Positions 1-6,943 of a DNA stretch of 17,761 nt are shown in pieces (within the stretch, counting starts at the first letter, position 1; the number at the start of each line of letters is the position of its first letter). This DNA comes from Pseudomonadota bacterium (GTDB lineage: Bacteria; Pseudomonadota; Alphaproteobacteria; Rhizobiales; Xanthobacteraceae). The notes beneath the pieces are model-generated. The model was not told where the DNA came from and did no database searches. It saw only the letters and a list, made by a program, of their open reading frames with translations. The stretch is taken from NCBI GenBank assembly GCA_023388935.1, contig JAEWFG010000353.1:1-17761 (forward strand), in the 5' to 3' direction. The translations under genes and the position numbers were made by a program.

Positions 1-316
1 CGCAGCGAGAGACCCTGACCATCGCCGGCTTCGCGCTCGACGAAGGCAAATGGGACGGCATGTATCCGGGCGGCGAAAGGGCGACCACCTCATCTACGCC
101 CGCAAGGTCGATCACGGCTTCGACAAGGTTTCGGCTGCCGAGCTCCAGAAGCGGCTGAAGCCGCTCATCCGGAAGATGCAGCCCTACTCCAAGCGGATCG
201 CGCACCGGGGCATCTGGGTCGAACCCAAGCTGCTCGCCGAGATCGAGTACCGGGCGAAGTCCGCTGAGGGAAAAGTCCGGCATCCTTTCTACAAAGGCTT
301 GCGAGAGGACCTCTGA
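1..316 (+). pseudogene. ligD: LigD-type ATP-dependent DNA ligase, C-terminal end, frameshifted
   Basis: This is the last ~104 residues of an ATP-dependent DNA ligase of the NHEJ (LigD) type, which seals double-strand breaks with Ku. The 5' part lies outside the window. Positions 3 to about 70 read in frame 3 and give the typical strand ETLTIAGFALDEGKWDG; from about 71 the homology moves to frame 2 (RRKGD, KVDHGFDK, RIAHRGIWVEPKLLAEIEY) and ends in KGLREDL with TGA at 314-316. The move is what one missing base in the CCGGGCGGCG stretch (about 68-78) would cause, since the relatives read G-R-R-K-G-D there. The C-terminal OB-fold part is otherwise well kept. It sits 70 bases before a topoisomerase IB gene on the same strand. 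Either a true frameshift that removes the C-terminal OB strands or a sequencing error; the family call itself is firm. Confidence 0.75.
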
Positions 317-386
317 GGCACGCCAAAACGGAACGAACGGGTGCCCTCGATCCTTATGGATTTAGTGAAGCTCGAGGGACAGGCGG

Positions 387-1490
387 ATGCTGCGGCAAAC
401 CGGCAGAGACGAAGAGGTTCTGGACCGCACCGCGGAGGTGGCGGCCACGATCGCCGAGGAAGGCCTCAGATACGTCACCGACTCCTCCCCCGGTTTCGCG
501 CGCAAGCGGACGGGCACCACCTTCAGCTACTTCGACAAGGACGGCAAACGCATCACCGATGCCGCCGTGATCCGGCGGATCAAGTCGATCGGCATCCCGC
601 CGGCTTACGAATCCGTGTGGATCTGCCCCTTGACCAACGGCCACATCCAGGCGACCGGACTCGATGCGCGTGGCCGCAAGCAGTACCGTTACCATCCGAA
701 ATGGCGCGAGCTTCGTGACCAGAACAAGTACGAGCACATCATCCAGTTCGCGGCCGCGCTGCCCGCGCTGCGCGACCGGGTCGCGGCCGACATGAAGCTC
801 GACGGACTGCCCCGCGAGAAGGTCCTGGCCACGATCGTCAGCCTGCTGGAGAAGACGCTCATCCGGGTCGGCAACGCCGAGTACGCCGAGAAGAACAAGT
901 CCTACGGGCTCACCACGATGCGCCGCAAGCATGTCGCGATCGGGCGGGGCATCCTTCGCTTCGAGTTCACTGGGAAGTCGGGAAAGCAGTGGAAGCTGCA
1001 GGTCGATGACAAACGTATCGCCTCGATCGTGAAGCGCTGCGCCGACATCCCCGGACACGAACTCTTCAAGTACCTCGACGACGACGGCGAACCGCGCACC
1101 GTGGATTCCGGCGAAGTCAACGCCTATATCAAGGAGATCACCGACGAAGACTTCAGCGCCAAGGATTTCCGGACCTGGGCGGGGACCGTGCTGGCAGCGC
1201 TGGCGCTGTCCGAATTCAAGAAGTACGACAGTCAGGCCGAGGCGAAGCGCAACGTTGTCGCAGCCATCGAGAGCGTTTCGAAACAGTTGGGCAACACGCC
1301 CGCCATCTGCCGGAAATGCTACGTGCACCCGGAGATCCTGAGCGCCTACATGTCCGGCGATCTCGTCAAAATGATCGAGGCCAAGATCGCGCAAAAATTC
1401 AAGCGCCAGTACGCTAAGCTCACCTCCGACGAGGTGATGGTGCTGGCATTTCTTCGCAGGCGTCTCGACGCCCTGAAGGCTGCCGCCTAA
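387..1490 (+). CDS. DNA topoisomerase IB (bacterial/poxvirus type)
   Basis: This 367-residue protein relaxes supercoiled DNA by transient nicking through a 3'-phosphotyrosine, without ATP. The whole catalytic set is visible with the spacing of the Deinococcus enzyme: Arg160 (IRVGN), Lys197 (GKSGK hairpin), Arg262 (KDFRTWAGT), Asn303 (LGNTPA, where the viral enzyme has His) and the nucleophile Tyr312 (CRKCYVHPEI). The N-terminal half carries the family stretches GFARKRTGTTF and GIPPAYESVWICP. Length is normal for the family and the frame is clean throughout. ATG 387 is the first possible start, because TAG and TGA stops lie in frame at 363-368; a purine-rich stretch (GAGGGAC) precedes it. The ligase end just upstream on the same strand suggests a DNA-repair neighbourhood. 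Very confident of family and integrity. Confidence 0.95.
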   Translation: MLRQTGRDEEVLDRTAEVAATIAEEGLRYVTDSSPGFARKRTGTTFSYFDKDGKRITDAAVIRRIKSIGIPPAYESVWICPLTNGHIQATGLDARGRKQYRYHPKWRELRDQNKYEHIIQFAAALPALRDRVAADMKLDGLPREKVLATIVSLLEKTLIRVGNAEYAEKNKSYGLTTMRRKHVAIGRGILRFEFTGKSGKQWKLQVDDKRIASIVKRCADIPGHELFKYLDDDGEPRTVDSGEVNAYIKEITDEDFSAKDFRTWAGTVLAALALSEFKKYDSQAEAKRNVVAAIESVSKQLGNTPAICRKCYVHPEILSAYMSGDLVKMIEAKIAQKFKRQYAKLTSDEVMVLAFLRRRLDALKAAA

Positions 1491-1947
1491 TCACCACGTC
1501 TGTTCGCGGCCGACGCGGAACATGTGCCAATACGGGCAATCTCCTCGACTCGCGCATCGCGACGAGACTGGACCGCATGACCGCCTCCAGCCTTGGCAGC
1601 TGATTCTCCCCAGCATCTACGAAACTGGCCGCCCGGCGGTCTTCGGTTACAGTTTTCGGTGAAGGCAATCGTCAAGATCTGACCGACAACGTCGGCGACG
1701 TCGCCAGACGAGTTGACCAAGCGGAAGGTCGCCAGGCCGCATGGCGCGGCTGCCGGCATGGCAGGACGGTGGCGAGGCTGCTCGATCGGCTGCACTTGCG
1801 ATCATCACCGGGCTTCACTGGCCTGATCGAGCCGGGGGTTATTTTTCGGGCGTGGAGTTTGGGCCAGGGCCGGGCGCTGAGACGACGACGGTCCGTCCCC
1901 GTGCTGGCGATGGCTATGCGGCTGCTAGTTTGGACTTAGGACTCGCA
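1491..1947. other. Intergenic stretch, no supported gene
   Basis: 457 bases between the topoisomerase stop and the converging minus-strand secreted protein gene. Reading frames of 80-100 codons exist on both strands, but none has a ribosome binding site, a recognisable motif or natural-looking composition; they are rich in Arg, Ala and Pro as expected of random GC-rich frames. I see no clear terminator hairpin after 1490. Confidence 0.5.
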
Positions 1948-2289
1948 TCATTTGTCCGTAAAGAACGTGAGAAGCACCTTACCTTTTTCGCCTATCAGGC
2001 AAAGAAAAGTTCGCCGGGTATCGCTCTTACCCTTTTCAAGATAGGCATCCCCGATCACGATCGTCCGAATGATTGTGTCCTCCACTTTCGTATTGGCTTT
2101 TGCAATCGTCATCCCATCCACGTCAAAGGAGATGTCCGTGATCGCTGGACTTCGTTCTTTCAGTGCGATGAGCCCAGTTGTGCGGCACGCCTCAAGTTCT
2201 GGAGGTGAGTTTTGGGCAGCGACGCCATGGAGGGGACAAGCGACGATGAAACTAAAGAGTGCGAAGAAGCGTAGTGCTCGGATGTTCAT
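1948..2289 (-). CDS. Small secreted hypothetical protein
   Basis: A 113-residue protein of unknown function, predicted to be exported. Start ATG at 2289-2287 is chosen over a longer frame because AAGGTGG lies just upstream (2294-2300) and because the protein then begins with a clear signal peptide: MNIR, a hydrophobic core of about 15 residues, and a cleavage site near GVAAQ (residue 24). The mature part has two cysteines (EACRTT and FLCLIG) that could form a disulfide, and ends in LLTFFTDK. It has the look of a small periplasmic protein. No known domain was recognised. It converges on the topoisomerase gene across a gene-free stretch and is followed on the other side by a divergent phasin remnant. 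Confidence 0.7.
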   Translation of the reverse strand: MNIRALRFFALFSFIVACPLHGVAAQNSPPELEACRTTGLIALKERSPAITDISFDVDGMTIAKANTKVEDTIIRTIVIGDAYLEKGKSDTRRTFLCLIGEKGKVLLTFFTDK

Positions 2290-2553
2290 GTGACCACCTT
2301 CTGTTCGACCACCGAAGGCTAGACCCATCTGCAAATTTGTTGCGTACACTTTTGCACGAAAATCAGAGCATATGGCTGGAGTGCTTCGCGCTCTGTTCAA
2401 AATGTAACACAGTTAGGTTGGCCCAAAACAGAACCCGGGCGATTTGAGAGACGAAATGCCCATCGTCCCGAGCTGGGAACGTTTACACCGCGCAGCCTAT
2501 TATCTTACGCACCCCGATTGTCTTGTGGTCCACTAATCCTTGCGGAGTGTCTG

Positions 2554-3029
2554 ATGAGCAAGCGTAAGCGACCAACAGTGTCAAAGCGCGCCCACGGCCC
2601 GAAAATGGCCGCCAGGGCCCAGCGAACCAAGTCGGATATTGTTAGAAGTACGAAAGCGAACCCGTTGTGCTCTTCTGCAGGTCCCTTTGAAGCACCTCCC
2701 AACCCTCGTCACGACTCAGTGCAAGCAGTTCCCCTCGTCGAAGATCGGGCGGCTGCCTTGCACGATGAGTTCAGTCAGACGACAAAGCAAAACGTTTCAG
2801 TCGAAGGCTTTGATGAGGCTTTAGCCACGTGGAACGTGCACGCCTATCAAGCGAAGCTCCTGGAAATCGTACAAGCCAATATGCAATTCGTTCTTGAATT
2901 CGCCTTAAGACTTGCCGCAGTAGGTCGCCATTTGAAGTTCCCACCGTCATTGGAGAATTCACAAGCAGGCGAATTGACATGTTCCGGAAGTATTCGGAAG
3001 AAATGGCGGAATTGAACAGCCAGCGGTAA
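2554..3029 (+). pseudogene. Phasin family protein, frameshifted
   Basis: Phasins coat polyhydroxybutyrate granules; this is a rhizobial-type phasin_2 protein of about 158 residues once the frames are joined. The start ATG 2554 has GGAG at 2544-2547 with a 6-base spacer and begins a basic N-terminus (MSKRKRPTVSKR). The domain runs from about residue 80, with AYQAKLLEIVQANMQF and LEFALRLAAV in frame 1. At 2920-2922 the homology moves one frame: frame 1 goes on as GRHLKFPPS, while frame 3 gives the expected RSPFEVPTVIGEF, MFRKYSEEMAEL and a TAA at 3027-3029. One base is missing at the AAV/RSP junction. As written, the gene makes a protein with a foreign 31-residue tail ending at 3015. Family call from memory of phasin motifs; the frameshift is seen directly. 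Confidence 0.75.
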
Positions 3030-3725
3030 TATACTTTGCCGACGCAGCACTGTTGCAAAGTGCACATAGCAAGCCGTCTGATGGGACACGAGGCTTAACG
3101 CATTGGTGCTCCCTAGTAACGAAGCACCGCTCGAGCGCCGGAGTGCTTCAGTGCGCGCGAAGCCTGCTCACCATTTGCGGCGTTGAAATTTTCGATGGTT
3201 TCCGGGATGGAACCCGCATTCGGGCGATTTCGCCAGCTCGAATCTGGATCTGTCTAAGTGCCATCGCGACGCATATCGAATCTATCCGATCAACGGCGTC
3301 TGGTCGAGCTTGCGCACGCCTGGAGCATTCCTGCCGGCCCGACTACGGCGCGAGAAGCTCCCCGTTACAGCGTGGATCCGCGGACCGCCTCCCTGCAGTT
3401 CTCAGCGGCGGCGGACGTCGCGGTCGCGTTTTGTGGGAGCGCGTAGCGCCCAGCAGATCGAGGAGGACTGGAATTCGCTCCAAGCCAAGATCCCGACCCC
3501 GTTCCGGAACGATCTGAAGAGCGAAGGGCTGATCGAAGCCGCAGCTTCCGTTCCCACGGTGTAGGACCCAACGAAAGCTACGTCCCCCAAACATCGGCAA
3601 ATCGCCTGACTTGGGAGATCTTGTCTAGGCTTCGTGTACGACACGGATCTACCCCTCGTGGGTAAACTCCGTCGTCATTGCGGAGGCCGTTTGTTAGGAA
3701 TGCGCGACGGGTCTGCTGTTTGGAT
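3030..3725. other. Intergenic stretch with a possible gene remnant
   Basis: About 700 bases without a supportable gene. Short overlapping frames occur on both strands. The only one with natural-looking composition is a plus-strand frame ending in TAG at 3562-3564, whose last part (about 3445-3561) reads AQQIEEDWNSLQAKIPTPF and on to SEGLIEAAASV; just before it, another frame (3258-3446) reads SLQFSAAADVAVAFCG. These two may be pieces of one small broken gene, but I recognise no family and no ribosome binding site marks a start. Confidence 0.3.
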
Positions 3726-3914
3726 TTATCCTTTTTGTTTTTCTTCTGCGCTTTTTCCATCGGAGCTTTTGGAGCGTTCTTCGAAGCGATCAGCGCCCTT
3801 AGCTAGATCGTGCCCCATCTTGCTCTCGTTCTTCGCTTCTTCCTTAGCAGTTGCTTCGCGTAAGCCTTCAGCGGCCCGTTTCCCCGCTTTTGATGATTTT
3901 CGTTCGTCATCCAT
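3726..3914 (-). CDS. Small highly charged hypothetical protein
   Basis: A 62-residue protein very rich in Lys, Glu, Ala and Ser (MDDERKSSKAGKRAAEGL..., ending EEKQKG), with no hydrophobic core, so probably an extended or helical cytosolic polypeptide. The start ATG at 3914 is well supported by GGAAGGAG (complement of 3921-3928) with a 6-base spacer. Such small charged proteins are common in rhizobia next to stress genes, but I recognise no named family. Its start overlaps the stop of a possible upstream frame (3907-4101) in an ATGGATGA arrangement, which would allow coupled translation. Confidence 0.65.
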   Translation of the reverse strand: MDDERKSSKAGKRAAEGLREATAKEEAKNESKMGHDLAKGADRFEERSKSSDGKSAEEKQKG

Positions 3915-4101
3915 TTGTGGCTCCTTCCTGATAAAGACGCTTCTCCAGGAATACTTCCTTGTCTATCCCGGCTCGGCTGTACCGATGTTCCAATCGGATG
4001 GCTTGGACATTGTTCCCAATTCCGTTGAGGCTCTCCGTCGAGCCGACCGGTCCATGTCCGCTAAGCAGCACAAAGCCCACAACGATGCTTACAAACTGCA
4101 T
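3907..4101 (-). CDS. Possible small exported protein, uncertain
   Basis: A 64-codon frame beginning with a short hydrophobic stretch (MQFVSIVVGFVLLSG) that could be a signal or anchor. Its stop overlaps the start of the charged small gene at 3914 by eight bases, a pattern typical of coupled genes, and this is the main reason to list it. Against it: no good ribosome binding site before 4101, no recognised family, and a divergent frame starting at 4100 that shares its start codon region. Both are unlikely to be real at once. Confidence 0.25.
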   Translation of the reverse strand: MQFVSIVVGFVLLSGHGPVGSTESLNGIGNNVQAIRLEHRYSRAGIDKEVFLEKRLYQEGATNG

Positions 4102-4231
4102 GCCCTACCGCACCAACATCACTGAGCAGCAGCTCCAAGGGGCGCCCAAGTACGGCGCAGGGGCGAACTGGGACTGGCAGGACACCGGTCGCATGCGTTC
4201 CGTCAACGACTACTACGGCGTCCCGTACTGA
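4100..4231 (+). CDS. Possible short ORF or 3' end of a broken gene
   Basis: A 43-codon frame with natural-looking composition: TEQQLQGAPKYGAG, NWDWQDTGRMR, and the end NDYYGVPY before TGA at 4229-4231. The aromatic, Gly-rich tail resembles the C-termini of small exported rhizobial proteins that normally carry a signal peptide. No signal peptide is present in this frame upstream and no ribosome binding site is clear, so it may be the surviving 3' end of a gene whose start has been lost. An alternative start, ATG 4085, lies 15 bases upstream in frame. Confidence 0.3.
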   Translation: MPYRTNITEQQLQGAPKYGAGANWDWQDTGRMRSVNDYYGVPY

Positions 4232-4243
4232 AGCTTGACACGT

Positions 4244-4284
4244 AGGGCGGCCGAGGTGGGAGTCATGCCCGGCTTGGCCGCCCT
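4244..4284. other. Stem-loop between small genes
   Basis: Perfect 9-base inverted arms AGGGCGGCC (4244-4252) and GGCCGCCCT (4276-4284) enclose 23 bases; pairing can be extended inward by G-T, A-T and G-C. It lies after the stop at 4231 and before the GTG at 4324. There is no T-run, so it is not a classical intrinsic terminator; it could be a transcription-end or mRNA-stability element. Confidence 0.4.
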
Positions 4285-4323
4285 CGTCCATGCCCCAGTC
4301 TCGGCGACTCTGGGAGAAGTGGC

Positions 4324-4569
4324 GTGCACAAAACGCTGGTTTCGAAGGCGCAGCCCGAACTCATCGCCCTCAAGGAAATCCGGACTATTCCAGGCTGCGA
4401 ATACGTCCTTTCCGTCGAGGTCGAATTCCAACCCGACCGTGCGCGCGATACAAATTGGACGCTCTGCATTATGGCGAAAGATGGCGCTGATCTCGAGCGT
4501 ATTGATTCCGCGGCGCGAACGGTCAGTGATCGCCTGAAGCGGACATATAATCTTCAGAGCGGATTTTGA
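4324..4569 (+). CDS. Conserved-looking hypothetical protein, 81 residues
   Basis: An 81-residue soluble protein starting at GTG 4324, supported by GGGAG at 4312-4316 with a 7-base spacer. The sequence alternates charged and hydrophobic residues in a way typical of a small alpha/beta fold: KAQPELIALKEIRTIPGC, a strand EYVLSVEVEFQ, then NWTLCIMAKDGADLERID and an amphipathic helix ending KRTYNLQSGF. I recall similar short proteins in Bradyrhizobium but know no function. No signal peptide or membrane segment. It stands alone, with a stem-loop upstream and a convergent small minus-strand gene downstream. Frame is intact. Confidence 0.65.
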   Translation: MHKTLVSKAQPELIALKEIRTIPGCEYVLSVEVEFQPDRARDTNWTLCIMAKDGADLERIDSAARTVSDRLKRTYNLQSGF

Positions 4570-4642
4570 GAGGCCAGCACTCCTGTTGGTTACCAATTGC
4601 GAGTGCCCGACAGTTCACGTTCCGCGGGCAGAACCCTTGAGG

Positions 4643-4839
4643 TTAGGCCTGCACCTGTGCGACGCGGGTGAGCAGCGGCACGATGCGATCATCGCGCGAG
4701 CCGCTGCTGTTGCCGAGCTGACCACCTGCGGCGCAGCACACTTCAAGGCAGGCTCTTGTGAGCGAGCGCATGCTGGCCTCGCGGTTGGGGGCCTTAGCGG
4801 AATCGGCGACGGTCGTTCGCCGTACGTGCTGGCAGCCAT
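4643..4839 (-). pseudogene. Small hypothetical gene with strong SD, frameshifted
   Basis: The start ATG at 4839 follows a perfect AGGAGG (complement of 4846-4851) with a 6-base spacer, so translation starts here. The first 16 codons (MAASTYGERPSPIPL) read in one frame. Continuing in it gives an Arg/Ser/Ala-rich tail to 4615. One frame over, from about 4795, the sequence is far more protein-like: APNREASMRSLTRACLEVCC, AAGGQLGN, DDRIVPLLTRVAQVQA, then TAA at 4645-4643. The change is what one missing base near 4793-4797 (the CTAAGGCCCCC stretch) would cause. Reconstructed length is about 65 residues with a vicinal CysCys. No family recognised. If the longer unshifted frame (4615-4839) is instead real, the product is a 74-residue protein. 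Confidence 0.5.
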
Positions 4840-5179
4840 GGCGCGCCTCCTGATCGCATTGACGTGCAGAATAACACAGCGCTGGCTGGTCAGCGCGTTA
4901 CAGATAACGGTTTATTTTCACGGCGTCTGATATGATGGCGAAGGCTCTGACAACGGACAGATGTCCGCTTTGTTGCGCTTTGCGGTCAAAGTTGAGATAT
5001 CGCTATGTGCCTGGCTCAGCTGCCCTACACGTTCCGTCGTCAACCCGGGGCAGGGTCGGAAAGGGACGTCCGAACTCAAGCGGAATTTGCGCAAAGGTCG
5101 CAGCTTCCGTCATTCCGGTCCCAAATCGGCGAGACATGTTTCAGAGAACACGATGGTAGAGGCAAATCGGCTCGTTTGC
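4840..5179. other. Intergenic stretch, no supported gene
   Basis: 340 bases between two minus-strand small genes; it must hold the promoter of the gene starting at 4839. A short inverted repeat CGGAC-agat-GTCCG lies at 4954-4967. The wording of the three frames around 4960-5170 (for example QMSALLRF, DMFQRTRW) reminds me of non-coding dispersed repeats that are often mis-annotated as ORFs in Bradyrhizobium genomes; this is only an impression and would need a genome comparison. Confidence 0.3.
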
Positions 5180-5374
5180 TCAGGCGGCGTCGATATTGCG
5201 ATGCTCGTTGACCCGGGAGGAGGCCCGGCGGAGCCGACCGGCTTGCTCGCTACCGCACTCCGAGCATCGAAAAGTGATCTCCGACTGCGAAAGGGCACTC
5301 TTCTGAACGCTGACCGGCATCGGCCAGGCGCCGCACCGTGGACATTTCACCAACAGATCATTCGTCTCGAGCAT
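5180..5374 (-). CDS. Small zinc-ribbon protein
   Basis: A 64-residue protein with two CxxC knuckles, Cys11-Cys14 (KCPRCG) and Cys37-Cys40 (RCSECG), separated by 22 residues: the layout of a rubredoxin-like zinc ribbon that binds one structural Zn. Start ATG at 5374 is preceded by AGGAG (complement of 5383-5387) with an 8-base spacer. The C-terminal 20 residues are basic (GRLRRASSRVNEHR), as in small nucleic-acid-associated proteins. The stop of the frameshifted gene at 5392-5548 lies 17 bases upstream, so the two were probably cotranscribed. Function unknown; zinc binding is inferred from the motif only. Confidence 0.7.
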   Translation of the reverse strand: MLETNDLLVKCPRCGAWPMPVSVQKSALSQSEITFRCSECGSEQAGRLRRASSRVNEHRNIDAA

Positions 5375-5391
5375 CGCGAAAGCTCCTGCTG

Positions 5392-5548
5392 CTAGTGCCG
5401 CGAAATGGCCATCGCCTCGGCGTCCATGCGCGTCAGCGTCCTGTCGATCCGCCGAAGCTCGCGCTTGAGTTCGGCCAGTCTCCGGGCGAACGTCTTGGCG
5501 GCGATCCAGCAGCTCCTTTCGCTCGAGCATTTCCGCAACTTCCTGCAT
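5392..5548 (-). pseudogene. Small coiled-coil hypothetical gene, frameshifted
   Basis: ATG 5548 has GGAGG with a 5-base spacer and begins MQEVAEMLERKELLDR, a helical, charged start. After about 5500 the frame loses its character, while the next frame gives AKTFARRLAELKRELRRID and TRMDAEAMAISRH followed by TAG at 5394-5392. Joined, this is a ~52-residue amphipathic helix or coiled coil. The junction (GATCGCCGCCAAG on the coding strand, about 5498-5506) carries one extra base relative to an open frame. Unshifted translation runs on into the zinc-ribbon gene in its own frame, making a fusion of about 122 residues from 5548 to 5180; that fusion is probably an artefact of the shift. No named family. 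Confidence 0.5.
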
Positions 5549-5633
5549 CACTTCCTCCGACTGCTGCCTCAGAGCAGTCCTCACAGTCCAATAGTGATTG
5601 AGCTCTTCCGTTCCTAAGGCTTTTCGATTCTAC

Positions 5634-6147
5634 TATCCATGACGGCGCCAGGTGCCGAGCCCCGATGAGGCCGGCGTCGTCGGGATGAGCCCGGATCGGT
5701 ACCACGTCGATTTTGAAGTCTTCGGATTTGAGAATGATTTCGGCGCGGGCGATGGCGAGCTCGCCGAGGCGGCTGTCGCGGAAGCCGCCCCCTACCACGA
5801 CGTGCTCGGTCATTTCCAAGCCTTTAGTTTCAGAAAGCGGCGCGTGACCTAGGCCAGCTCCTCGGCAAAGTCCTCGATGGCACTGTGCACCAGCGCAGAG
5901 GCTCCGGTGTCATCGCCGACCAGGACCGCATCGAGAAGCTTTGTGCTGATAAATTCGGAAGGCTCCTTGCCGAACGGGACCTCGCACGTCTTGCGAAGGC
6001 CTCCGCCATTTTTCCAGGATCTCGCGGAAGGCGCCCTTGCTGGCGCGGTCTCCGATAGTCCTTCGTCGCCTTCAATTCGATATTGAAGCTATCGATCGCG
6101 GAGGCACCGTGGGCAGTGATACCGGTGGTCGTGATCGTGTCTGACAT
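5634..6147 (-). pseudogene. ROK-family protein, 5' half only, multiply broken
   Basis: Remnant of a rhizobial ROK-type (sugar kinase-like) protein. Pieces in order: MSDTITTTGITAHGASAID and SFNIELK from ATG 6147; IGDRASKGAFREILEKWRRP one frame over (about 6060-5990); KTCEVPFGKEPSEF, LVHSAIEDFAEEL and VTRRFLKLKAWK in the third frame (about 5990-5830), interrupted by TAG where a charged residue is expected (ELA-stop-VTRR); then MTEHVVVGGGFRDSRLGELA and IRAHPDDAGLIGARHLAPSW back in another frame (5825-5634). Homology ends at APSWI, where intact relatives go on to the ATP-binding AVDIGGTN segment, so the kinase half is absent. Lesions seen: two single-base losses near 6060, a two-base loss near 5992, the TAG, and one lost A near 5820. 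Family call rests on recalled relatives. Confidence 0.7.
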
Positions 6148-6414
6148 TGCTGTACTCTGAACAAGCCGCCGGTGCGCGACCAATCCGATAGTCGCTTTTG
6201 CCAAACCTAAGTTCCTCAGGCTGGCTTTGCGGGCAGCGTGCGCAGATGCCGATCGTGCAGGAGCGGCGTAAGCTGCTCGCGCTCGCCTCCTTGCCCTTCG
6301 TTGTGGTCTACTCTTGGATGTCGGGAGGCATGTCGCCCCATACCTCCCATTGGCCTTGACCGAGCAAGCCGGCGAATCGATCTTCTCGCTTGCTACATGG
6401 CGGCGGCAAGCGTG

Positions 6415-6843
6415 CTATCCGCCACGGAGCGACAGGCTGATGCGGGCGACGATGTCGTCCCAATCGTGCTCTTCACTGGCCACCTTGTCTCCCTTATACC
6501 TGGAGACCGCGAAAAACCGTGTCGTCACTCGCTTGTACTGGATATGCGACGGCGGACGCTTCTTTGCGAGAAACGCAGCGGGTGAATCGTTGGAGAGGTT
6601 CGGCACAGCCTGGATAGTAAGGTCCGCTCGGCCGTCGGCGGTGCGGAAACGTTGTCCCCGGCCGTCCGGTTTGCCGGCTGCCTCGGCGAAGATCGAGGCA
6701 GGAAGGTCGACGGACGTCGTGGTCTCCGGAATGGTGTAGGTCGTCCATCTCACTGGCTGAGCGGACGCCGCAGAGGTGCCAGCCACAAAGCCCGACGTAG
6801 CCACCGCGATCCCCAGCTTGATCTTGCTTTCCGACGGGCCCAT
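6415..6843 (-). CDS. Secreted hypothetical protein, possible internal deletion
   Basis: A 142-residue exported protein. Start ATG 6843 is preferred over ATG 6867 because it leaves a normal signal peptide (MGPSESKIKLGIAVATSG..., cleavage near ASAQ, residue 28) and has GGAGG 11 bases upstream. The mature part starts VRWTTYTIPETTTSVDLPAS and includes QRFRTADGRADLTIQ and NDSPAAFLAKKRPPS, a pattern I recall from a widespread Bradyrhizobium family of unknown role. In that family the stretch after FFVVS..GDK continues with a segment containing two cysteines before the C-terminal helix; here GDKVASEEHDWDDIV joins directly, so about 20 residues appear to be missing in frame. The gene ends RISLSLRGG. 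Export is confident; the deletion is a memory-based inference. Confidence 0.65.
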   Translation of the reverse strand: MGPSESKIKLGIAVATSGFVAGTSAASAQPVRWTTYTIPETTTSVDLPASIFAEAAGKPDGRGQRFRTADGRADLTIQAVPNLSNDSPAAFLAKKRPPSHIQYKRVTTRFFAVSRYKGDKVASEEHDWDDIVARISLSLRGG

Positions 6844-6943
6844 GTTCTCAACTTCCTCCGTGGCCATCTGGAAAACAACAGGACGTTCTTCGACGCTCCA
6901 ACTAGAAAAACCAGGGCACGTAGCATCTTAGACACACCTCGCG

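Noticed and set aside
68..78. Programmed ribosomal frameshift in the ligase
   Set aside because: No slippery heptamer or downstream structure is evident, and the same kind of single-base loss recurs in unrelated genes nearby.
354..1394. 346-codon minus-strand frame opposite the topoisomerase
   Set aside because: It is antisense to a clearly intact topoisomerase IB with all catalytic residues; composition is that of a mirror frame in GC-rich DNA.
4954..4967. CGGAC-agat-GTCCG as an operator
   Set aside because: Only 5-base arms and no well-placed promoter; too weak to call.
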